Below are positions 7,832-16,296 of a stretch of 64,000 bases of DNA, in pieces. The stretch spans positions 992,001 to 1,056,000 of the forward strand of contig OY969912.1 of the NCBI GenBank assembly GCA_963704505.1, written 5' to 3'. Numbering within the stretch: the first letter of the stretch is position 1; every line of letters starts with the position of its first letter. A program made the translations under genes and the position numbers. Under the pieces are notes generated by a model, which was not told the DNA's origin, did no database searches, and saw only the letters and a list, made by a program, of their open reading frames with translations. This DNA comes from VRUE01 sp963704505 (GTDB lineage Bacteria > Actinomycetota > Thermoleophilia > Solirubrobacterales > 70-9).

Positions 7832-10593
7832 AGCGACTGGCAGCGGCCCTTGCCGCCGGTGTACTGACGATGGCGCTCGTCGCCGTCGCTCAGGCCGATC
7901 CGAGCAAATATGCGATCAAGACCGCAAGCGCGTCGATCTCTGACTCTCAGGCTGGGGGCCACCCCGACTTCAGCACCTTGATCGAACTGCAGACCGAAAG
8001 CAACGGAGAACTGCCGGCGACGACTTCCTCGACGGTCTTCGAACTGCCCGCCGGGCTTCTCGCCAACCCCAACGCTGTCCCGAAGTGCAGCGCGGAGCAG
8101 TTCGCCAACACCAACCCTGACGATCCCGCCAACTCGAATGGCTGCCCGGTCGATTCCCAGGTTGGAATCACCGAAGTCTTCCTCCGTAAGAACGGGACCG
8201 AGAACGGCTTGGTCGAGCCGGTCTACAACCTCGAGCCGCGGGATGGCGAGCCGGCGCGCCTCGGCTTCATTGCCGATGCCTTCCCGGTCTTCGTCGACAC
8301 CGAACTGCGCTCCAACGGCGACTACGGCGCCACCGCGAAGGCGGACGGGGTCGGATCGCTGATCCCGCTGATCTCGGCCGCGACGACGATTTGGGGCGTG
8401 CCCGCGGACTCGAGCCACGACGCCGAACGGCTCACCGCCTACGAGTCCGTCCACGTCGGCCACCCGGATACGCCGTCGGGGAAACGCGGCTCGAGCCTAG
8501 TTCCCATGCCTTTCACCCTCAACCCTGTTCGCTGCGGCGTCGCGCAGGGGGTGAGGCTGATCGCAACGCCCTACGTCCTGCCCGAACTTCACTCCGAAGT
8601 CTTTGCACCGCTGCCACCGAACAGCGGCTGCGGCCTGCTCGAATTCAAGCCCAGCCTGTCGATCGGGCCGACTTCCTCCCAGGCGGAAACCGGCTCCGGC
8701 CTCGATGTCGACCTCAGTTTCCCGACCGACGGCCTCGAACACCCGAACCTGCTCGCCGGGGATGACCAGCGCAAGGTCGAAGTCGCCCTGCCCGAGGGGA
8801 TGACCGTCAACCCTTCCCAGGCCGCCGGCGGGCTCGGTGTCTGTAGCGAAGCAGACTTCGCCCGCGAGACGGCAACCTCGCTGCCCAACGAAGGCTGCCC
8901 CGAGACGGCGAAGATCGGCACCGTCACCGCCACCAGTCCGCTCCTCGAAGAGCCGGCCGAAGGGGCGCTCTTTCTCGCCAAGCCCCACGAAAATCCGTTT
9001 GGCACGCTGCTCTCGATCGACATGGTGCTGAAGGTGCCCGACCGGGGCGTGATCGTGAAGCTGCCGGGACGGGTCGAAGCCGACCCGGCGAGCGGACGCC
9101 TCACCACCACCTTCGACGAGATCCCCCAGCTCCCCGTCGCCACCTTCCACCTGCATTTCCGGGAAGGGGACAGGTCGCCTCTCGTCACCCCGAGATCGTG
9201 CGGCTCCTACGAATCGGATGCCACCTTCACCTCCTGGGGAGGGCACACCGCGCTCGCCCACCCCAATTTTCTCCTCGCCAGCGGAATCGGCGGCGGCCCC
9301 TGTCCGAGTGGGCCTCGCGGGTTTACCCCGAGCTTCGCCGCAGGGTCTCTGAGCAACGCGGCGGCCGCTCATTCTTCCTTCTACATGCGCTTCAGCCGCA
9401 CCGACGCCGATCGGGAACTGACCCGCATCTCGGCCACCTTGCCTCCCGGCGAGCTCGCAAAGCTCGCCGGCCTAAGCAGCTGCCCCCGGGCCGCAATCGA
9501 TGCCGCCAAGCGCAGGAGCGGCAGCGAGGAGCGCGCCGCCCCAAGTTGCCCCTCCACTTCCCGGATCGGCCATCTGCTCGCAGGGGCCGGCGTCGGGCCG
9601 ACGCTCACCTATGTCCCGGGTGAGCTCTACCTGGCTGGGCCCTACCGGGGTGCTCCGCTCTCGGTGGTGGCGATCGTGCCGGCGCTGGCGGGGCCGATCG
9701 ATCTCGGCACCGTCGTGACCCAGCAGGGACTGAGGCTTGACCCCGAATCCGGGCGCGCAACCGTCGAGGGAGCGAGCGCCGAACCGCTGCCGCGCATCTT
9801 GCAGGGCATACCGCTACGCGTGCGCGACGTCCGCATCTACGTCGATCGCCCCGGGTTCGCCCTTAACCCGACCTCGTGCGAACCGCTCGCCACCGAGGCT
9901 CGTGCGTGGGCCGGCGTCTCGGACTCATTCAGCAGCCCCGACGCAATTGCCGCAGCAGTTTCAGCCCGCTTCCAAGCCGCCAACTGCTCCCGCCTCCCCT
10001 TCAAGCCCCGCCTCTCCCTCACCCTCAAGGGCTCGACCAAGCGCACCTCCCATCCGCGCCTGCTCGCCAACCTCACCGCCAAGCCCGGCGAAGCCAACAT
10101 CGCCCGCGCCCAGGTGAAACTCCCGAAGGCCGCCTTCCTCGACAACGCCCACATCAAGGGCATCTGCACCCGGGTTCAGTTCGCCGCCGACTCCTGCCCC
10201 GCCAACAGCATCTACGGCAAGGCCTCGGCCAAGACCCCGCTGCTCGACAGCCCGCTGAAGGGAGCCGTCTACCTTCGCTCATCCAACAACCCGCTCCCCG
10301 ACCTCGTGGCCAAACTGAGAGGCCCCGATTCCCAGCCGATCGAGATCGACCTCGCCGGCAGGACCGACTCGGTCAAGGGAGCGCTCAGAAACACCTTCGA
10401 GGCGGTCCCCGACGCCCCGGTCTCCACATTCCAACTCGAACTCTTCGGCGGCAAGCGCGGTCTGATCGAACTCTCCTCGGGCCTCTGCAAGAGCCCGAAG
10501 GCGAGCGTCAACCTCACCGGGCAAAACGGGAAGACGTTCGACACCCGTCCCGCAGTCCGCTCCAGCTGTAAGCATCGGGGTAGCAAGAAGTAA
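7828..10593 (+). CDS. Exported cysteine-rich four-repeat protein B2 (921 aa)
   Basis: ATG 7828 overlaps the previous stop (ATGA) and begins a signal peptide (MKRLAAALAAGVLTMALVAVA, cleavage near AQA). It is a full-length paralogue of the protein at 337-3171, with the same ~200-residue repeats (NPNAVPKC, CPVDSQVG, CPETAKIG, CPSTSRIG, CPANSIYG) and similar linkers (EPRDGEPARLGFIA; PQLPVATFHLHFREG). The first three repeats are diverged from B1. The fourth is encoded by a 548-bp stretch identical to B1. The protein ends with a short basic tail (KHRGSKK). No enzymatic motif is visible; it is probably a structural or binding envelope protein. Confidence 0.85.
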   Translation: MKRLAAALAAGVLTMALVAVAQADPSKYAIKTASASISDSQAGGHPDFSTLIELQTESNGELPATTSSTVFELPAGLLANPNAVPKCSAEQFANTNPDDPANSNGCPVDSQVGITEVFLRKNGTENGLVEPVYNLEPRDGEPARLGFIADAFPVFVDTELRSNGDYGATAKADGVGSLIPLISAATTIWGVPADSSHDAERLTAYESVHVGHPDTPSGKRGSSLVPMPFTLNPVRCGVAQGVRLIATPYVLPELHSEVFAPLPPNSGCGLLEFKPSLSIGPTSSQAETGSGLDVDLSFPTDGLEHPNLLAGDDQRKVEVALPEGMTVNPSQAAGGLGVCSEADFARETATSLPNEGCPETAKIGTVTATSPLLEEPAEGALFLAKPHENPFGTLLSIDMVLKVPDRGVIVKLPGRVEADPASGRLTTTFDEIPQLPVATFHLHFREGDRSPLVTPRSCGSYESDATFTSWGGHTALAHPNFLLASGIGGGPCPSGPRGFTPSFAAGSLSNAAAAHSSFYMRFSRTDADRELTRISATLPPGELAKLAGLSSCPRAAIDAAKRRSGSEERAAPSCPSTSRIGHLLAGAGVGPTLTYVPGELYLAGPYRGAPLSVVAIVPALAGPIDLGTVVTQQGLRLDPESGRATVEGASAEPLPRILQGIPLRVRDVRIYVDRPGFALNPTSCEPLATEARAWAGVSDSFSSPDAIAAAVSARFQAANCSRLPFKPRLSLTLKGSTKRTSHPRLLANLTAKPGEANIARAQVKLPKAAFLDNAHIKGICTRVQFAADSCPANSIYGKASAKTPLLDSPLKGAVYLRSSNNPLPDLVAKLRGPDSQPIEIDLAGRTDSVKGALRNTFEAVPDAPVSTFQLELFGGKRGLIELSSGLCKSPKASVNLTGQNGKTFDTRPAVRSSCKHRGSKK
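9964..10511 (+). repeat. 548-bp direct repeat, copy 2 (inside B2)
   Basis: This is identical, as far as I compared, to 2479-3026. The match ends abruptly: the preceding base differs (A versus C) and the first base after it differs (C at 10512, G at 3027). The two copies are in direct orientation, so recombination between them would delete or duplicate 7,485 bp. Confidence 0.9.
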
Positions 10594-10684
10594 GTGTGGG
10601 AGGGGCAGGTGAGGTGGGCTTTTCTGGAAGCCATGTCAGTTCAGGGTTGATCGCGCCACTGCTTGGCCACGCTGATCGGCCAAC

Positions 10685-11521
10685 GTGGACTCCGGATCTA
10701 TTCGGCCACCTCGAGTGAGGTTTGCGACCTTCCGACGGTTATCTAGGGCGGGACGGATCTTCCTCGGCGTTTCATTGGCGTTACTCGTCCTAGCGGCGGG
10801 CGCAGTTGCCATACGAGGCAACGGCATTCTCGAAATCCGCGTCGGCAACCTCGTCCTCGCCGGGCGTGGCGGATTCGCGCCCGAAGCGCTGCCCAAACAC
10901 CGCAACGCGCCGATCATCCTCCACGGGGCGGGCCACATCTCGACCTTGAACGGTGAACTACCGCCCGCCCTGCGACGGGTGAAAGCTGAATTCGACCGCC
11001 ACGGCTCAGTCGACACCAAGGGCCTTGGGTTCTGCACGGTCCACCGCCTGGAAGCGACCACCGTCGCCACGGCGCGGCGCGTCTGCGCCGCTGCGATCGT
11101 CGGCGAAGGCATCGGCCACGGGATCGTCAAGTTCCCCGAACAGGCGCCGTTCCCGGTCAGCTCGCCGCTGACCCTATTCAACGGCCCCAAGCAGCACGGA
11201 CTGGACACCGTGATCGGCCACGGCTACCTGAACGTCCCGGTGCCGACCACCTACATCGTGCCGGTGGTGATCGAAAGGATCGACAACGGCGTCTACGGCT
11301 ACCGGATCGACGTCAAGATCCCCCCGATTGCCGGCGGCTACGGCATCCCGATCTCCGCCAAGGGCAAGGTCGGCCGCAAATGGACCTACAAAGGGGTCAG
11401 GCACTCCTTCCTCAACGCCCGCTGCGAAACGGGCCGCCTGCAGGCGCGAGGCAAGTTCAGCTTCAGCGACCACACCGTTCTCAACGGCGGCGTGATTCTT
11501 CCCTGCGCAGTTCGCGAATGA
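10685..11521 (+). CDS. Exported protein of a four-copy ~265-aa family (copy 1)
   Basis: The start is GTG 10685. A second in-frame GTG lies ten codons downstream. A single hydrophobic segment at residues ~25-44 (IFLGVSLALLVLAAGAVAI) acts as signal or anchor. The rest shares the layout LPKH..API..HG.G, E+DRHG..DT.GL..C, C..AIVG.G, FPEQAPFPVSSPLT.FNG and WTYKGV.HSF with the products at 50091-50927 and 51331-52116, and with the broken gene at 44900-45707. No named domain is recognised. Three of the four copies flank an MMPL exporter, which suggests a role in envelope lipid or polymer handling (inference). A TTGGCC/GGCCAA inverted repeat lies directly upstream (10663-10683). Confidence 0.8.
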   Translation: MDSGSIRPPRVRFATFRRLSRAGRIFLGVSLALLVLAAGAVAIRGNGILEIRVGNLVLAGRGGFAPEALPKHRNAPIILHGAGHISTLNGELPPALRRVKAEFDRHGSVDTKGLGFCTVHRLEATTVATARRVCAAAIVGEGIGHGIVKFPEQAPFPVSSPLTLFNGPKQHGLDTVIGHGYLNVPVPTTYIVPVVIERIDNGVYGYRIDVKIPPIAGGYGIPISAKGKVGRKWTYKGVRHSFLNARCETGRLQARGKFSFSDHTVLNGGVILPCAVRE

Positions 11522-11630
11522 CACCAAATGGTCTGCCCTTGGGTGAGCCCGATGAGTCAGACCGCCAATGGCCTATCGGCCACGGCTTTGCCAACTTCGC
11601 GCCGATTGAATCCTCGGATCGCCGCGCGTA

Positions 11631-11667
11631 TTGATGACGCTCCCGGAGATGCTGGGAGCGTCATCAA
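11631..11667. terminator. Bidirectional terminator hairpin
   Basis: The perfect 14-bp arms TTGATGACGCTCCC (11631-11644) and GGGAGCGTCATCAA (11654-11667) enclose a 9-nt loop. The hairpin sits between the convergent genes ending at 11521 (+) and 11728 (-), where a shared terminator is expected. Confidence 0.75.
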
Positions 11668-11727
11668 TGAGGTTCGTCGCCCTCGCAGACAAGCTGCCTG
11701 TCGGCCCAAGCAGGCACCGCCGCCGCG

Positions 11728-12222
11728 TCAGGGCCGCGACGCTTTGGCGCCATCGAGGGGACATTCGTACTGCAGGGCCACGCTCGAATGAAACGCCATG
11801 GTCTTGCCGGTCAGGGTCATCCCGGCTCGCCCGTAGAGCCCGCAGGCGGCGGTGTTCTCCCGGGCCGTCCAGACCCCGACACGCTGGTAGCCCATCGAGC
11901 GTGCGACATCGAGGATATGGAGGACCAGCGGCAGTCCAGCTCCCGTGCGCTGCGCCTGGGGACGGACGAACACCATTGAGATGTGCAGGAGCGTCGGATC
12001 GAGATCTCCCGCGCCGTCATCGAACCGCCCCGGCTCGGCCAGCGCCATACCAACAATGCCCGGTCGCAGAGCGACGAACGCCAGCGCGTCTGCGGCTGAG
12101 AGTTTCTCGTGGATGCGGGCGGTGCGCTCCCGCCCGTGTGGAGCCCCACGGGCAATGTTCGCCTCGCGCCAGACGCTGACCGCAGCCTCGATCTCATCGG
12201 GACGCATGCTGCGCACGTTCAC
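11728..12222 (-). CDS. GNAT family N-acetyltransferase
   Basis: This 164-aa protein has the GNAT order of elements: N-terminal RSMRPDEIEAAVSVWREA, a central beta strand (LHISMVFVRP), the acetyl-CoA pyrophosphate-binding turn QRTGAG followed by a helix (LPLVLHILDVAR), and C-terminal strand and helix VGVWTARENTAACGLYGRAGM. GNAT enzymes transfer acetyl from acetyl-CoA to amines; the substrate cannot be read from sequence. It is convergent with the upstream plus-strand gene and separated from it by a strong hairpin. Confidence 0.85.
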   Translation of the reverse strand: MNVRSMRPDEIEAAVSVWREANIARGAPHGRERTARIHEKLSAADALAFVALRPGIVGMALAEPGRFDDGAGDLDPTLLHISMVFVRPQAQRTGAGLPLVLHILDVARSMGYQRVGVWTARENTAACGLYGRAGMTLTGKTMAFHSSVALQYECPLDGAKASRP

Positions 12223-12424
12223 GGGCAGATCCTACGTCGAACCATCGAGACGGGACACGCGCGCTCGAGGGCGAAAGTGCCTTCGGTCTGCGAGCTCAAA
12301 TGCTGATGCAAGTTCAGGATTGCCACCAATTCTATGACCGATTTGATCGCGGTGATCCGCAAGCCCTGAATAGTCAGAGGTCGGCTTGGGTCCCTCGCCA
12401 CGCGGTACTTTTCGGGTTTCAACA

Positions 12425-12442
12425 TTGTGAACTTGTGTGTAT
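12425..12442 (-). repeat. 18-bp dispersed motif, copy 1
   Basis: The reverse complement reads ATACACACAAGTTCACAA. The same 18-mer, varying only at position 8, occurs at 37941-37958 and 61143-61160. It lies at the 5' end of the PAP2 gene. It looks like a protein-binding or recombination site of unknown function. Confidence 0.6.
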
Positions 12443-13190
12443 GCAATTCGGGTCGATTAGATCTCGTCAGGCTGTGGTCGTGTCCTCACTGCAAGGGCGA
12501 CATACGAACGGCGCTTTGGGCCGTGCCGGCACCTCCCAAAGACCTAGCCTGCCGCTTGAAAGTGCCCGGCGCCACGCGATCGCGGGCTGCCTTGCCTGCT
12601 TGGCAGGCTTTGCCCTGGTCCTCGTCTTCGCCTACTGGGTCGGGCCAAGCGAGCGGTTGGACCGAACCGTCCTCGACGCCCTCGGCACCTCGACCGACAC
12701 CTTCGTCAACCACATCGCCTATGTCGGCTTCCAGGTCGTCAACTTCAGGCCCACCTGGGTGGCAGTGGGCGCGGTCGCTGTTGTGATCGCGCTGGCCCAA
12801 TGGCGGATTCGAGACGCGATCCTGGCCGCCGCCCTGGTTGCCGGCACCGGTGGCCTCGTCCTTGCCCTCAAGGCCCTGCTCGCCAATCCTCGCTACCAAC
12901 CGGTCCCGGTCGGCTCTGATGCCTACCCTTGGAAGGACGCCTTCCCGAGTGGCCACTCCGCTGGTTCCCTGGCGTTCTCACTCGCCTTCCTCAGCGTCGT
13001 CCCGCCCTCCTGGCAAAGGCCGACCGCCGCCGCTGGCGTTGCCTTCACCCTCTACAGCAGTCTCGGCGTCCTGGTGCTCAATTTCCACTATCCGAGCGAT
13101 GTCCTCGCCGGCTGGCTCCTCGCGGCGGGTTGGTGGTTCGCGCTCCTGGCGCTGCTCAAGCCCCGACCCCCGGCTGCGATGTTCAGATAG
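12441..13190 (+). CDS. PAP2-superfamily membrane phosphatase
   Basis: The core protein is polytopic with about six hydrophobic segments (first CLACLAGFALVLVFAYWVG). It carries the PAP2 signatures: a K-x6-R element (KALLANPRYQ, with Tyr where Pro is usual), PSGHSAG, and HYPSDVLAG with the distal His-x3-Asp. Such enzymes dephosphorylate lipid phosphates or undecaprenyl/phosphatidyl substrates at the membrane. The start is uncertain: ATG 12441 overlaps the 18-bp repeated motif, and in-frame GTG codons at 12474 and 12480 are alternatives. The stop is 4 nt before the SDR start, so the two are probably co-transcribed. Confidence 0.85.
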   Translation: MQFGSIRSRQAVVVSSLQGRHTNGALGRAGTSQRPSLPLESARRHAIAGCLACLAGFALVLVFAYWVGPSERLDRTVLDALGTSTDTFVNHIAYVGFQVVNFRPTWVAVGAVAVVIALAQWRIRDAILAAALVAGTGGLVLALKALLANPRYQPVPVGSDAYPWKDAFPSGHSAGSLAFSLAFLSVVPPSWQRPTAAAGVAFTLYSSLGVLVLNFHYPSDVLAGWLLAAGWWFALLALLKPRPPAAMFR

Positions 13191-13194
13191 TCCG

Positions 13195-13965
13195 ATGAGC
13201 CCGCCTGGAACAAGCGATCGTGTCGCCCTGATCACCGGCGTGAGCAACCCAGAGGGCATTGGCTTCGCGGTGGCCGAGCGCCTGCTCGCCGATGGAGACA
13301 AAGTTCTCCTCCACTCTTACTCGCCCAAGGAGACCGACGACATCACCACCGTCCTCGAGGCGCTCGGCGGTGAGTCAGACAATTTAAGCCACGTCGAAGC
13401 CGACCTCGCCGATGCGCAGGCCCCCGGTCGCCTCCTCAAGCTTGCAACAGATCACTTCGGCGCCGTCGATGCCCTGATCATCAATCACGCACATGACTCA
13501 GCACAGACGCTCGAGACCGTCACCGCCGACGAACTCGATCGTGCCTGGGCGGTAAACGCCCGCGCCGCCGTGCTGCTGATCCAAGCATTTCTCGCCCTCC
13601 GCCAAGAATCACAACCAAACGGCCGCGTGGTCCTCTTTACCTCCGGTCAGCACCTAGGACCGATGCCCGGAGAGCTTCCCTACGTTCTCAGTAAGGGTGC
13701 AATCCACCAGCTCACCCGGACGCTCGCCGACGAACTCGCCGAGCACGGCATCACCGTAAATGCGGTCAACCCCGGACCGGTCGACACGGGCTGGCCGAAT
13801 GATGATCTCCGTGAGCGCCTGCGGCCCGCATTTCCCGCCGGCCGCTGGGGCCGTCCTGCCGACATCGCCCCGATCGTCGCCTGGCTGCTCTCCGCCGAGA
13901 GCGCCTGGCTCACCGGTCAGGTGATCGATGTCGAGGGAGGTTTTCGCCGTCAGCCTCTAAGTTGA
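13195..13965 (+). CDS. Short-chain dehydrogenase/reductase (SDR)
   Basis: ATG 13195 lies 4 nt after the PAP2 stop; the frame is open further upstream but inside that gene. The 256-aa protein has the classical SDR features: nucleotide-binding ITGVSNPEGIG near the N-terminus, catalytic Ser in FTSGQH, Tyr-x3-Lys in YVLSKG, and a PGPVDTG turn after the active site. The usual NNAG motif is replaced by NHAH. It is an NAD(P)-dependent oxidoreductase of the FabG-like classical type (256 aa, about family length). The substrate is unknown. Confidence 0.9.
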   Translation: MSPPGTSDRVALITGVSNPEGIGFAVAERLLADGDKVLLHSYSPKETDDITTVLEALGGESDNLSHVEADLADAQAPGRLLKLATDHFGAVDALIINHAHDSAQTLETVTADELDRAWAVNARAAVLLIQAFLALRQESQPNGRVVLFTSGQHLGPMPGELPYVLSKGAIHQLTRTLADELAEHGITVNAVNPGPVDTGWPNDDLRERLRPAFPAGRWGRPADIAPIVAWLLSAESAWLTGQVIDVEGGFRRQPLS

Positions 13966-14151
13966 GCGGGGGGATGCTTCTGATCGAGTCCTTCCCGATC
14001 ACCGGAGTCGGCTCTCCCGCTCGTGGACCCTGTCCTGGATAGCGGTCACCAGACCACAGCTTGCCGCCGGTTCAGCGCTTGGCCGCACATCTCCGCGATC
14101 TCTATTCGGAGACCTCTGACCCGCGCCCGTCTTTCGTTCATGCAACAAATC

Positions 14152-14173
14152 TACGTACTTTGTAAAGTATGTA
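14152..14173. promoter_or_regulatory. Palindromic operator upstream of the TetR-P450-BVMO operon
   Basis: The arms TACGTACTTT (14152-14161) and AAAGTATGTA (14164-14173) are complementary at 9 of 10 positions around a 2-nt centre. The site ends 18 nt before the TetR start codon. This is the size and place expected for an autoregulatory TetR site. Confidence 0.7.
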
Positions 14174-14191
14174 TCTGCGTCATCCTTACGT

Positions 14192-14866
14192 ATGAGCACG
14201 CCCACCGCGACAGAGTCCGCTGCTCCCCTCCTTGACCGGATCCTCACCGACGGCGCCCCGCCGGCCGATGAGACCGGCGAGCGGATCCTGGCCGGCGCGA
14301 TCCAGCAGGTTGAGGACTTCGGCGTGCGCCGCTTCACCGTCGATGACCTCGCCCGCCGCGTCGGCCTCTCGCGGGTCACCATCTACCGTCACTTCCCCGC
14401 CCGCCAGCGCCTGATCGAAGCGGCGCTGCTCTATGAGCTGCGTCGCTTCCTCGCCGAGCTCGACGCCGCCGTCGCCTCCTGCGAGACGCTCGAGGAGCGC
14501 CTGGTCGAGGGCTTCGTCGCCGCCCTCACCATTCTGCGCGGGCACCGTCTGCTCAGTCGCATCCTGCGCACCGAGCCGGAGCTGATCCTCCCCCTCCTGA
14601 CCGTCGATGGTGCTGCCGTCCTGGCGGCCAGCCGCGACTTCATCGCCGGCTTCATCCGCCGCGAGTCTGCAGCCGGAGGGCCGCGGTTCGAACCCGAGCA
14701 GATCGAGGTGATGAGCGAGATGCTGGCCCGCGCGGTCCTCTCCTTTCTGCTCACCCCAGCATCGGCACTCGAGCTCGAGACCCCCGCCCAGCTACGGCGC
14801 TTTGCCCAGCGCTACCTGGCGCCCGTCCTGGCGATGATGGCCGGCGACGAGAGGGAGGAGGGATGA
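14192..14866 (+). CDS. TetR/AcrR-family regulator of the P450-monooxygenase operon
   Basis: This 224-aa protein has an N-terminal TetR helix-turn-helix (residues ~30-75: ILAGAIQQVEDFGVRRFTV, DDLARRVGLSRVTIYRHFP) and a helical ligand-binding C-terminal domain. A near-perfect palindrome lies 18-40 nt upstream, so autorepression is likely. The gene overlaps the P450 gene (ATGA at 14863-14866). The TetR plus oxygenase pairing resembles EthR-EthA-type arrangements, in which the repressor controls a Baeyer-Villiger monooxygenase; the inducer here is unknown. Confidence 0.9.
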   Translation: MSTPTATESAAPLLDRILTDGAPPADETGERILAGAIQQVEDFGVRRFTVDDLARRVGLSRVTIYRHFPARQRLIEAALLYELRRFLAELDAAVASCETLEERLVEGFVAALTILRGHRLLSRILRTEPELILPLLTVDGAAVLAASRDFIAGFIRRESAAGGPRFEPEQIEVMSEMLARAVLSFLLTPASALELETPAQLRRFAQRYLAPVLAMMAGDEREEG

Positions 14867-16296
14867 TGAGGCTCCTCGACCGCCCCGGGGCGCCGACGGC
14901 GCCCGCCGCCCCGGCCGAGGATCTGGTCCGTGCGGCCCTGGCCTCGCCCGCCGGGCCGATCGACGCACACGCACTGGCCGAGCTGCCGCGCCCGCCGGCG
15001 ATCGGCCTGCCCAGTCTCGCCCAGGTGATCTGGTTCAACGCCCGCCAGAGCAGTTTCGTCTTCCGCCATCGCCGCCGCCTCGGCGACGTCTGGAGCGCCC
15101 ACGGCTACGTCCGCGGCCGGCCGACGGTCATCTGCCACCCCGACCACGTTCGCTCGCTCTTCACCGCCGCGCCCGAGCTTGCCCCGACCCTCGCCGCCGA
15201 GTCGCCGCTTCGCCCGGTCCTCGGCGCCGGCTCGGTGCTGATCGCCAACGGCCCGCGTCACCTGCGCCAGCGAAAGCTGCTGCTGCCGCCCTTCCACGGC
15301 GAGGCGATTGCCCGCTATGAGGGCCTGATCGCCCGTGCCACCGAGCGCGAGATCGCGACCTGGCCTACCGGCCGCGCCTTTGCCCTCGCCCCACGCATGC
15401 AGAGGATCACCCTCGACGTGATCATGGGCGGGATCTTCGGCATCGAGGGCGCGCCGCGCGCCGGCAGCGCCGAGCACGCGCTGCGCCCGGCGATCCGCCA
15501 GCTGCTCTGGAGCTCGACCCAGCCGATTGCCCGCCTCGCCGAGCTCCTCAACCTCGGCCATTCCGAGCCGCGCGGGTTGACCCGGCTCGGCCTGCTCGTC
15601 CCCGATCGCCTCCTCCACGCGCTGATCGCCAAGCGCCGCCGCGACCCCGGCCTCTCCGAGCGCCGCGACATCCTCTCGCTGCTCCTGCAGGCTCACACCG
15701 AGGAGGGCGATGCGCTCAGCGACGGCGAGCTCCGCGACGAGTTGATGACCCTGGTCCTGGCGGGTCACGAGACGACCGCCAATCAGCTCGCCTGGGCCTG
15801 GGAGCGGCTGCTCAGAAGCCCCGCTGCCCACGATGCTCTGCGCGAGGCGGTCCGCGAGGGCACCGACGCCGAGCGCAGGGTGGAGGCGACGATTATCGAG
15901 ACGATGCGCGCCCGGCCGGTGGTGCCGATGACGGGGCGGCGGGTGAGCGTCCCCTGGCAGCTCGGTCCCTACGGAGTCCCCGCCGACTCGGCGATCGCGA
16001 TCAGCATCCTGTTGGTCCACCACCGTGAAGACATCTATCCCGACCCCTTTGCCTTCCGCCCCGAGCGCTGGCTCGAGCGCAAGCCCGGCACATATGAGTG
16101 GATCCCCTTCGGCGGCGGCACCCGCCGCTGTCTCGGCGCGGCGCTCGCGATGGCCGAGCAGCGGGTTGTGCTGGCGGCAATGGCCCGCCAGCTCGAACTG
16201 GAGCCCGATCGTCCCGAGCCCGAGCAGCCCCGCCACCGCAACGTGACGATGATCCCGTCCCGTGGCGGCCGGGTCGTGCTGCGTTCCCGCGTCTGA
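14863..16296 (+). CDS. Cytochrome P450
   Basis: The 477-aa protein shows all P450 landmarks: I-helix AGHETT (~residue 300), the K-helix ExxR pair in ETMR (346-349), a FRPERW segment, and the heme-binding loop FGGGTRRCLGAA with axial Cys ~423. It is soluble, with no N-terminal membrane anchor. It overlaps the TetR stop (ATGA) and its own TGA shares one base with the next ATG, so the three genes are one coupled operon. It needs an external redox partner, and no ferredoxin or reductase is adjacent. The substrate is unknown; co-expression with a Baeyer-Villiger enzyme suggests sequential oxidation of a hydrophobic compound. Confidence 0.95.
   Translation: MMRLLDRPGAPTAPAAPAEDLVRAALASPAGPIDAHALAELPRPPAIGLPSLAQVIWFNARQSSFVFRHRRRLGDVWSAHGYVRGRPTVICHPDHVRSLFTAAPELAPTLAAESPLRPVLGAGSVLIANGPRHLRQRKLLLPPFHGEAIARYEGLIARATEREIATWPTGRAFALAPRMQRITLDVIMGGIFGIEGAPRAGSAEHALRPAIRQLLWSSTQPIARLAELLNLGHSEPRGLTRLGLLVPDRLLHALIAKRRRDPGLSERRDILSLLLQAHTEEGDALSDGELRDELMTLVLAGHETTANQLAWAWERLLRSPAAHDALREAVREGTDAERRVEATIIETMRARPVVPMTGRRVSVPWQLGPYGVPADSAIAISILLVHHREDIYPDPFAFRPERWLERKPGTYEWIPFGGGTRRCLGAALAMAEQRVVLAAMARQLELEPDRPEPEQPRHRNVTMIPSRGGRVVLRSRV

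Noticed and set aside
14812..16236. 474-codon minus-strand frame over the P450 gene
   Set aside because: The plus-strand P450 has every catalytic landmark; the antisense frame has none.
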